The notes below the pieces were generated by a model. It ran no database searches, was not told the DNA's origin, and was given only the letters and a program-made list of their open reading frames with translations. A stretch of 64,000 bases of DNA, from positions 1,736,001 to 1,800,000 of the forward strand of contig JAFKAC010000009.1 of NCBI GenBank assembly GCA_025766275.1, in the 5' to 3' direction. The DNA is from Lactarius indigo (taxonomy: Eukaryota > Basidiomycota > Agaricomycetes > Russulales > Russulaceae). Below, piece after piece: positions 56,409 to 64,000 of this stretch. Position 1 is the stretch's first letter. The number at the start of each line of letters is the position of its first letter. The translations under genes were made by a program, and so were the position numbers.

Positions 56409-57163
56409 TAGTCGTCTATCCTTTTGTACAATGTGTTGCCGTGTCCTATGATGTACATGAAATGCCCACCAGTCATGACCGCAGATCCCCATGCCGGTTC
56501 AAGTCCGCATCGGCCGCATCTTCCGTGCGTGCGCCACTGCAGATCTCAAGTCGCTATGCAACAAGTGAGTAGCGTAGTAGTACCGCAATCGGAGCATGTT
56601 GTGCGCACGTTCATGGGCCAGGGCACGTTTCCGCTAGTTACCCTTCCAGTCTTAGCTAGGAACAACATTCGGCTCAGACGTCACTATATCGGTTCAGTAC
56701 GCTCGAAGAAATAAGCCTTCTAATTTGTCGAGTTCGGTCATCGCGACGGGTGAGTTCGTAGTGAGTCGTGATAGCGTACAGTGACAGGATAATGGATTGC
56801 ACCAGAGCGGAAGAACAAAGGGAGCGGAACAATAAACTACAGTTATAGTATACAGGGGGAAGAGACGTCGTGGCGCGGCAGCAATAGGTACAGATCGTGG
56901 TGGTCGGCAAGCGGGGTAGATAATCATCGTGAAGGGGAATGAAAAAAATTATATAATGGAGGTATACAGCGACGGATCACTGAGGCCACTGTAAGGGCCC
57001 GGACAACGTAGGCAGGATTAGTAGGTGTCACGGTGCGCCGGGACACGCAACCTTGCGTTGGGGGTATGACAGGTAGACAACTACAGTCAGGGGTGTTATC
57101 TGGGTGCTCAGGAACACCGCAAAGTTTCAGAACTTGTTGAGCGGCCAAAGACAGCGCGGTCGA
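56409..57163. other. Region between the hypothetical gene and the CCCH gene
   Basis: May contain the last exon of the preceding gene (an open frame at 56424-56714) and the 3' flank of the CCCH gene. Nothing else recognised. Confidence 0.4.
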
Positions 57164-57916
57164 CTAAAGGTCTGTGAACACCTCGACACCAGTCGGAGTA
57201 ACGTATCCCAATCGAACAGGGTCTAAGCGGATGGGGAAATAGGTCGTCCCACCGACGGAACGAGGAACAAATTCGTGATCTTCACGCAAAATTTCCAATC
57301 AAGATCATGCATTTGGATTTCCTTTTAAAAAGACTCACAGGAAATTCTGCTCATAGGGGCAGTGGTAGCGGCCGAGTGCGCATACGGGTTCGCCACGCCG
57401 GAGGAAAGGCAGTACGGACCAGACGGAACAGGACTACCACGCGGGCTGCTCGCAGAAGATGACGCAAGCGAAGGGCAAGTTGAAGGGCCGATCGACCCTC
57501 CGAAAGAACTGGGGCGCGATGGCAGGCGAGAGTAATCATGGAGGCTAGAAGAAAAAAAAACAAAAAGTCAAAGATGAAAAAGCCAATTAACACCATAGAC
57601 CACATGATTAGTGGGCGACAACGCACAAGTGACAATTTATGCCATAGGGGCACCAGCCCAGGTGATGCTCAAAGTGCCTGCAAGGGGTCTGCGCGCGCTG
57701 CTCCAGAACGTCATGGGGTAAGGATATTTGCGGAGCGGCATCGCGGTGTCGCAGACCCGGAAAGACCGCTTCAGCTAATTGGAACTGCGGAGGCTTCACG
57801 TTGCCTTGATAGGGCGCGAGCGTCCTAGTCGAGGTATACCCCGCGATTGATGGGACGTCAACGTCAGTCTTCGCGTACGGGAGCTCATGTGGGTAGTAGA
57901 AGTGGCCAGATGACAT
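57164..57916 (-). CDS. Small CCCH zinc-finger protein
   Basis: Probable RNA-binding protein. The first exon reads MSSGHFYYPHELPYAKTDVD, RTLAPYQGNVKPPQFQLAEA and then PCRHFEHHLGWCPYGINCH. Joining across an intron (donor GTGCGT, acceptor TTCTAG before 57547) gives CPYGINCHFLHDYS. This completes a Cys-x9-Cys-x5-Cys-x3-His finger split by the intron. The second part is Ser/Pro-rich (SFGGSIGPSTCPSLASSS; VPSGPYCLSSGVANPY). A last exon, after an intron of about 120 nt, reads YPVRLGYVTPTGVEVFTDL and the stop at 57164. A single finger with a short Ser-rich tail is a layout seen in basidiomycete hypothetical proteins; the target RNA is unknown. Confidence 0.72.
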
Positions 57917-58954
57917 TTTGGAATTATAGATAATCAGGTGACTACGTGTGAAGAGGAAACGTCAGCCATTGGCTAGCTGTTGGACATGTGAAAGAGACGA
58001 ACTGTAAGACGCGAAGGATATTTTGCTGTCTTTGAGATCTATGTGTGTGCGCGAACTAGGGCACCTGGGACGAGGAGTGTTGGTTGGGAGAAATACTGGG
58101 ATGAGAGAGCTGAGAGGAGTCATTGTAAATCCGAACTAATTTATAGACGGGGGGGACTGATAATGTGGCGAGGAGGTCGCTGCGACCACTGCGCCTTGAC
58201 CGTAGTTCAAAAGGCTACTTTCATGGTCAATGGGGCGACGACGCGCTGCCACAAAAGACAAAGTGAGACGCTCTACCAAAAATGGTGCCCATGTGACGGA
58301 CAGCCTAACTTCAAGCCACATTCATTGTCTTGGATGCCTCAAACCACTCTGATACCCCCGCTGGACTTTGGCTACGAGGCTGAACAAGGTGGCGCGCATT
58401 ACTTCTTGTGGTGACGGACAATACACTGGTCGAGGTCACTGTCGTGTTCTTTGTTAGGTGCCATAAGTGCGCCATTGCTGGGGATAGTTCACTCGATATC
58501 CCAGTGAATTGACGAAAATCGATGAAAGTCATTACCTTTCGATTATAGACGATTGTTGTACGATTAAATATAGACCTCATCAAACGGTATTGATTTTGCA
58601 CCTCGCACTGCAGTCAATTTTTATGTATTACTTGTATTAATCATGGATTTCTAAAACATCGACTCAATAATCTTAGAGAAGCGACGCCGACTCAGTCCAA
58701 AAATTACTACAGGGCTGGCAAGGCAGGGCTGTCCAGACTGCGCCCAAGCATGTGGCATCCACGGGGCAATGCCGATGAGACGACAGTGAGCCGAGCAAGT
58801 TGGAGACAGGCATGTGGGCAGAGAATGGGCAAAAAGAGAAACAATGGTCCACATTGAGTGTATAAGCATGAGTGACTTGGATCCAGGGGTTGGGGTGCTC
58901 GAGACAGACAGCACGAGGGGAGGGAATTGGTTCGAGTGCCCTGCATACGTTTGG
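57917..58954. other. Spacer with no assigned gene
   Basis: About 1 kb upstream of the CCCH gene and downstream of the small basic protein gene. Forward frame 58043-58414 (123 codons, several Cys and His) has no family pattern. AT-rich between 58540 and 58680. Confidence 0.45.
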
Positions 58955-59550
58955 TCAGTTGGCCGATGGCACTTCGCCAGGCTTCTTGGCAGCCGCCTTC
59001 GCTTCCCTCTTAAGAGATATTCATCAATAGGTGCAGTGAAAATAATAAGGAAATACACGTCAAAGTCGGCGGCGAGACCTTGACCACCGGGCTGCTGTTT
59101 GTTCCACTGGCGCATGCAAACGTTTCTAGAGACGAAAGTGTTAGTATGTTGGATGCTACCCGAGTGAAAAGCACTTGATAGTGATCGTGCCAGTGGGTTC
59201 AGCTAAAGCAGTCGCGACCTTTTGTTTCTTCAATGTTGTGACCGTGGTCTTGCCCTCAGCCTTTCGCTTTTTCTCCAGGTTGGCCATAGCTCGTTCGAGA
59301 CGGAGGTTGGGAATGGGTATACTTGCGGGGACTGGGTCGGGATGGATGCGAATGGGGGTCTGACTGTCGGATGGACCTGCCATGGGTGTCTGCGTCGGTT
59401 CGGATGGCGCTGGAGGTGGACGGCCGAGGAAGTGGAAGGTTCATTAGTTGCCTCAATACCGTTGATGCGCAGATGTGCCTCCAGTTGAGCATACAGCTTA
59501 CGACGAACGACAGACCTGCGACTGGTCTTAGGCTTCGTCTTAGGTGGCAT
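58955..59550 (-). CDS. Small basic protein with Lys-rich tail, function unknown
   Basis: Start MPPKTKPKTSRRSVVRRKLYAQ, then EAHLRINGIEATNEPSTSS. A frame change (a missing base, or two extra) near 59425 leads to PPPAPSEPTQTPMAG and then LRLERAMANLEKKRKAEGKTT and LKKQKVATALAEP. Two introns later the last exon encodes KREAKAAAKKPGEVPSAN. The high Lys/Ala content with short helices suggests a nucleolar or chromatin-associated protein, but no family is recognised. The last intron's donor and the frame change leave the exact product uncertain. Confidence 0.5.
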
Positions 59551-60087
59551 GGAGAATCGACCTGTATACACGGTACCCGAGCCTCAGATTGGGGTCGTCC
59601 ACGTCTAGGGAGGGTTACGCGGATAAAGGGTCGAGAGGTGTTCGGATGTTCCCACGCGTGACCTCATTACCCCACTGGGGTAACGGATCCCTCACGCTGC
59701 CACTTGCAGCCGCATTCTTTGCGCTGCGCCAATCAAGCGTTGTGTCATGACAGGTGACAGTACGGTACCTAGGAACACTTCGTGAAGAGCAACAAGAACG
59801 ACCCCGCCGCAACTGCATATACCCCCGACGGATGCCTAGGATGATGATCAAAAATTTACAGTGATTGCTAAAAGTATTGGCCCCGGTTTACAAACGGACC
59901 CCCAATATTCAGAGCAGAAAGCAAATGATTTTGTGGGACGAAACTCCAGCATGAGTTGCCGGAGCTTCAGGGTTGATAGCCGTGACATTCAAATATCCAA
60001 AGCTTATGTCCGGGAAAATGGTCGCAAGGGTTCAATACTTTCAGAAACCTAGACTGACATGATGCAATTCCCTCTCAGTGGTCCTGG
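59551..60087. other. Spacer before oxidoreductase copy 2
   Basis: Upstream flank of the basic-protein gene and of the second duplication. Unlike the bases just before copy 1, so the duplicated block starts near 60088. No gene recognised. Confidence 0.5.
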
Positions 60088-60111
60088 CTGGAAGGTGAGT
60101 CAACTCAGTTA

Positions 60112-60120
60112 ATTTAAAAG
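60112..60120 (+). promoter_or_regulatory. TATA-like core of oxidoreductase copy 2
   Basis: ATTTAAAAG lies about 34-42 bp before the ATG, in the same place as in copy 1. Confidence 0.5.
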
Positions 60121-60153
60121 TTGCTGTTACGTCGACCGGAAAGTCATCAAACG

Positions 60154-61567
60154 ATGTCTTCAAAACACTACACACAAATCGTGCTCAATGAGCGTCCCAT
60201 TGCAGACATCACACCCACTACCTTTCGTATTGAGAAGGTGCCCTTCAGTCTCAAGCCCGGTGTGGGTGAAATCGTCGTGCGGGTCACATGGCTTTCATTA
60301 GACCCTGCTATGCGAGGCTGGATAAGCGATGCTAGGAGCTATATCCCCCCTGTTCAAATTGGTGAAGTCATGCGGTCTGTTGGTTTGGCCACCGTTGTGC
60401 AAGTAGGTGAAGGCTCTAAACTCCGACCTGGTGATGTTGTACAATGCATGCCTGGTGGGTCACCTCAACATCGATACTCGTCCGGGAACTGTGCTTATGG
60501 GTAGGTTGGACGGAGTTTGCTGTCTTGAAAGAAAACGACGCCCAAAAACTTGAGTGAGCATAGTTAATCTCGATTTTGGTTAGACTGAGAAATGCGTGCT
60601 AGGATCCCACCAGGCGGTCAGTTACTCGACCTTTTGGGACCTTTGGGGCTCACCGGTGCGTAGCTTACGACGTTTCCGTGAATCTTTCTCGTTTAGTCTG
60701 ACCACTTCAGGTGGCCTAACGGCTTATTTCGTATGTTGCTGTTTTCGAGGTTCCACCTGTACCATGCTGACCGTGCGAACCAGGGTATGTTGGACATTGC
60801 GAAGATCAAGGCCGGTGAGACTCTTGTGGTCTCTGCCGCTGCCGGCTCTGTGGGATCTGTGGCATGTCAGATCGGTAAAATATACGGCGCAAGAGTGATT
60901 GGAATTGCTGGCTCTGACGACAAGTGTCGCTGGCTCAAAGAAGAGCTCAAGATAGACGCGGCCCTGAACTATACGAGTCCAACGTTCCAGGATGAATTCA
61001 AAGAAACAGTCGGATACCTCGATGTGTTCTTTGACAATGTCGGTGGTGAGATATTGGACTTTGCCTTGACAAGATTAAATCAGGGGGCGCGGATTGCTTT
61101 GTGTGGTGAGTCACGGACCACACACTAGTCAAAGTTTTCAATTACTGATATTCTTTGTCAGGTGCTATATCCCAGTACAGTGCGCCAATCGCAGTCTGTA
61201 TCTAGATTAATTATTGACGGACATACCCATTAGACGCACCAGAGCCAAAGGGTATCTCTGCTTACATAAATGTCTTATTTCAACGAGCGAAAATCGAAGG
61301 CTTTATTGTGTAAGAATACGCCTTCTTCTTTCCAGCCACTAACTGAGGGCGCCATCTCACAGTACTGACTACGTCGACCGCTTTCCTGAGGCTTTGACCA
61401 ACCTCAGCAAGTGGGTTTCTGAGGGCCGTATAGTTCGCAAGTTCCACATCATTGAGGAGTTGGAAAAGGCACCGGAGTCGCTCCCCCTGCTGTTCTCTGG
61501 AAGAAACAATGGAAAATTGTTTGTTCCCTCGTCCTCTTGTCCTCATGTCGTTTCTCTCATTCGTTAA
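60154..61567 (+). CDS. NADP-dependent medium-chain oxidoreductase, copy 2
   Basis: Close paralogue of the gene at 47849, with the same exon plan. Start MSSKHYTQIVLNERPIADI. It keeps LSLDPAMRGWISDARSYIPPVQIG, GDVVQCMPG, then WTEFAVLKE, LLDLLGPLG, the NADP loop GETLVVSAAAGSVGS, KCRWLKEELKIDAALNY, FDNVGGEILDFALTRLN and the end LEKAPESLPLLFSGRNNGKL. The exon that is out of frame in copy 1 reads correctly here: YINVLFQRAKIEGFIV. Substitutions relative to copy 1 are mostly conservative. This makes copy 2 the better candidate for the working enzyme. The substrate is unknown; the family acts on alpha,beta-unsaturated ketones and aldehydes. Confidence 0.88.
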
Positions 61568-61939
61568 GCTTTTTAGGGTGATTCGCGTTTCCGGCCCTGA
61601 TGCGAAACTTTGAACAACTGGAGAAATTCTCCGGCCGACAACTATGACGAATGTTATGACGTGATTTGATGAACACTCGTTGAGATACGGGCAGTGTTCC
61701 AAGCCCTTCGATCCGTTTATCTGTAGCACGTCTCTCCCCCCTTGGATTGCACCGTGTAGATCTTGAAGCATAGGCACTCTGATGTCAAATAAATTTATCA
61801 CCAAGCTTCTCATGGAAACCGCTCCGGCCTTGTCCTTGAACATCATACCTTCGAAATGCAAAACGCGAGTCACAATACTTCCTGACCGTCCCTGACACGG
61901 CACGAGGATAAAATACCTACTCATCACCTTCCACGCTCT

Positions 61940-62690
61940 GTGACGGTGCCCTTGGGCCTCATGCAGGCCTCATGCCTGACCTGGTAGAGGTTCTCTGTGT
62001 TAACTGAATATCTATGACACCGCCATACATAACTGGTCCTGCCAGTGGGACACCGGAAGCGATCCTTCGTATGCAAATCAGCATGGTCACTCGGCTCATC
62101 GACCTCACAGTTATGGACATGTGAATGCTCCTTGCAATCTGGCGACATCTTGGGCAGAATACTTGATGTGTTAACCGAACAAGCACTCATGTGAACACCA
62201 TTGCTCGGTCCTTCGGCTGTCAGTGGATAATGGATAGCCTGAACGAGTCATGGCAGTATTTCTCTAGTACTAGCTGTCTGACCTCTTGGGGGCTCTTGGA
62301 GCTACCAACGTGTACTATACCCGGGATCTCACGTACCCTACCCGGGATCTGCTCACATAGTGCCTGGCGATATACAGCATTTCGTATGTCTACAATTCGA
62401 AGGCGACGTCTGATCATGAGCTGCTTATCTTGCGGGGTGGGTCTGTTCAGGGCTGGTGAGACATCCGTGATCGCCTCAGTATGTGACTGCCAGATGGGAA
62501 AAGTTGGGTGAAAGTTATCGCGTCGACGCGAAAATGCTGAAACAACTGAGAGGTATAGCTAGCTCAAGAATGGATCTAGTGTTGATGTGGTCCTGGAATT
62601 AGAGTCCCATGGCCAACAATGGTTCCAAAAGATGTTGACATTCCCATACTAGATGTCAGTGGCGAGATATTGGACCCGGACCAGTCGCAT
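61940..62690 (+). pseudogene. Decayed medium-chain oxidoreductase, second relic
   Basis: Downstream of copy 2. Readable pieces in order: MQISMVTRLIDLTVM (weak match to the VQIGEVMRS block), LSDLLGALGATNVYY (LLDLLGPLGPSGVTAYF), FRAGETSVIAS with CQMGKVG (the NADP-loop exon), and DVSGEILD (NVGGEILD). Stops and frame changes separate them. It keeps more of the 3' half than the relic after copy 1. The order of blocks shows that it is a complete but decayed gene and not a chance match. Confidence 0.72.
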
Positions 62691-62699
62691 GCCCCCTCA

Positions 62700-63193
62700 T
62701 TATGGAGAGAATGTAACGCCGACCCACACGAGAGACATCACGGCGCTGTTGATTATCATATTCAAATGGCAGAGATATAGTATTATAGTGTACGTTAGAA
62801 CAGGAAGCGTGCAGTAGCTGACAATGGAGTGGCTATCGTTTTAGCTTCTGGCAACCAAGAGTCAGCAGGATCCACGGGTTGTCATACGATGGCCGCCGGT
62901 GCTCCACTAAAGGCACTGGATGCACCATGTGGTCCCCCTGGTGTTGGGTTCTGTCAAACCCCTTTGTAGTCCTAAATGGAGGATGCGATTACGCCTCGAT
63001 TACAATTAATCGCCAAATGGTCAAGTGTGTGTGCGCCAATCTTGGCAAAGGCATATATTACGTGTGGTGGTATCTTGTGTCATACCCTGGCAACTCACTA
63101 GAGAACTACAAGTATATACAGTAATTATGTGGAAAAGTACAGGTAATGCTGTGCGTGCTACAGGTGCACTTACAGATGAGTCGACAATCTGGA
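62700..63193. other. Spacer near the right edge
   Basis: Non-coding by eye. Short frames only. It lies between the decayed oxidoreductase and the reverse-strand gene at the edge. Confidence 0.45.
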
Positions 63194-64000
63194 TTAGAGG
63201 TTTACGAACGGTTCTACAAAGTCGAACGAGGGCCCGCTCTGCATGTTTCGGATAATGCCGTCGATCTGTTCTGTCGTCCATGCAAAGTTCTCAAGGAGGT
63301 TTTCGGGACCGGTCTTATGGTCTGTTGGATGCTGTTGATATTGCCCTGCTATATCGGTACTAACTAAGGCATCAGCGAAGGGTATTGCTGCTGCTGAAGC
63401 TTCTCCAGGATTGGGGGCAAAATGGAATCCTGAAAATCCCGGGTTGTTGGTCGCATAATGACGCGCAACGAACATGAACGGCGACAACATTTGCGTCGAC
63501 GCTACTGGAGACGGGTCGGGAGTGTCGAAATGAAACGTCGTCGTGGGGGTTTCGAACGATGCTGCCATGTCCCGTAACGAATTAGGCGTGTCGGGGCCCT
63601 GGTGGGACTGGGACCGTGAGTTGGGTGGACCATCACGCTAGGAAAGGGTTAAGCGACATACCGGAAATGACCCGACCGTGACCTGCGACCCCGTCCCGCG
63701 GCGAGTGGTGTTGGGGCTCCGCACCAAGGAGCCCCCAGCTTTGCTCCCAATCGGCGGAAGAAAAAGACTGGTCCCTGAAAAGGGTATGCGGCGCTGCTTC
63801 ACCTCCGCCATCTGCGGCACTCCAGGATCCGTCAGAGACAGTGGTTTGCGTTCGCGGTTGTAACAACGCCTCTTCTTGAGGGTGCTCTCGTTGCTGTGGC
63901 TCCTGTGTTGGTTCAGGCGAACGGTCGCTTCTTGAGCTGATTATTTGAGTAGCCGACCTGGGACTTTGACGCGCTACCTCCCATGCAGGCAGGACGCCCA
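63194..64000 (-). CDS. C-terminal part of an unassigned protein (5' end outside window)
   Basis: Reverse-strand gene entering from the right. The first readable exon (64000-63667) is Gln/Ser/Pro-rich: PEPTQEPQQREHPQEEALL, then GSWSAADGGGEAAPHTLF and SSADWEQSWGLLGAEP. After an intron with donor GTATGT (63666-63638) it continues RDGPPNSRSQSHQGPDTPNS and MAASFETPTTTFHFDTPDP. It ends FAWTTEQIDGIIRNMQSG and FDFVEPFVNL. This low-complexity, acidic and Gln-rich layout resembles the C-terminal region of fungal transcription factors, but no DNA-binding domain is inside the window. A further 3' intron may exist. Confidence 0.55.

Larger units (their letters stand above)
60088..62345 (+). repeat. Segmental duplication, copy 2 (oxidoreductase plus decayed relative)
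   Basis: Direct repeat of 47785-49985. Collinear similarity includes the core promoter, the intron positions, 3' flank bases (for example the TCTCTC runs near 61730 and 49420) and the decayed gene. The relic continues beyond the point where copy 1 loses similarity. Confidence 0.8.

Noticed and set aside
1..64000. CRISPR array, bacterial operon or phage-type system
   Set aside because: No regularly spaced repeats, no ribosome-binding-site pattern, and genes are intron-rich eukaryotic ones throughout.

Overview
The window looks like nuclear DNA from a filamentous basidiomycete, most likely an Agaricomycete. Genes are densely packed on both strands. Coding regions are cut by many short introns (about 45-70 nt, GT...AG). 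Recognisable proteins include fungus-specific families: a FunK1-type kinase remnant, a Svf1 survival factor, a Rom2-type Rho1 exchange factor with a CNH domain, and a Ser/Thr-rich GPI-type secreted protein. I saw no complete tRNA, rRNA, CRISPR array, intact transposon or prokaryotic feature.

Left part (1-24 kb). The 3' half of a telomerase reverse transcriptase gene (TERT) enters from the left edge. It is followed by a secreted S10 serine carboxypeptidase, ribonuclease H2 subunit A, an unassigned small protein, a coiled-coil nuclear-type protein, an RMD1/DUF155 mitochondrial protein, the Acl4-type TPR chaperone of ribosomal protein L4, an unassigned basidiomycete protein, Svf1, the mitochondrial metallopeptidase Oma1, the tri-snRNP protein Snu66/SART1 and an intracellular GH13 alpha-amylase. 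Between about 8.7 and 22.6 kb almost every conserved gene carries one or more single-base frame breaks, mostly apparent +1 insertions. This looks more like local sequence error, or a decayed haplotype, than simultaneous loss of essential genes.

Middle part (23-47.6 kb). An MFS sugar transporter lies tail to tail with the amylase. Next come a weak coding segment, an Nhx-type Na+/H+ exchanger, the GPI-type secreted protein, an endonuclease/exonuclease/phosphatase (Tdp2-like) protein, an ER protein disulfide isomerase, a broken FunK1 kinase, the Sqt1 WD40 chaperone of ribosomal protein L10, a Rom2-like RhoGEF, and a divergent intronless 740-residue Ser/Pro-rich protein. The first CGHC active site of the isomerase is encoded by two microexons of 15 and 13 nt. 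Genes here read cleanly.

Right part (47.7-64 kb). A segment of about 2.2 kb is present twice in direct orientation, about 12 kb apart. Each copy carries an NADP-dependent medium-chain oxidoreductase gene followed by a decayed relative of the same gene. Between the copies lie an ABHD11-like hydrolase, an intronless GC-rich 493-residue protein, an unassigned multi-exon gene, a small CCCH zinc-finger protein and a small basic protein. The window ends in the C-terminal part of an unassigned reverse-strand gene.

Functional links visible by neighbourhood are modest: amylase plus sugar transporter (starch-sugar use), Rom2 next to its divergent partner (possible shared promoter), and two dedicated ribosomal-protein chaperones (Acl4, Sqt1) 28 kb apart. 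I did not find a clearly new multi-gene system. The strongest leads are the split-active-site microexons, the oxidoreductase duplication and the frame-break cluster.
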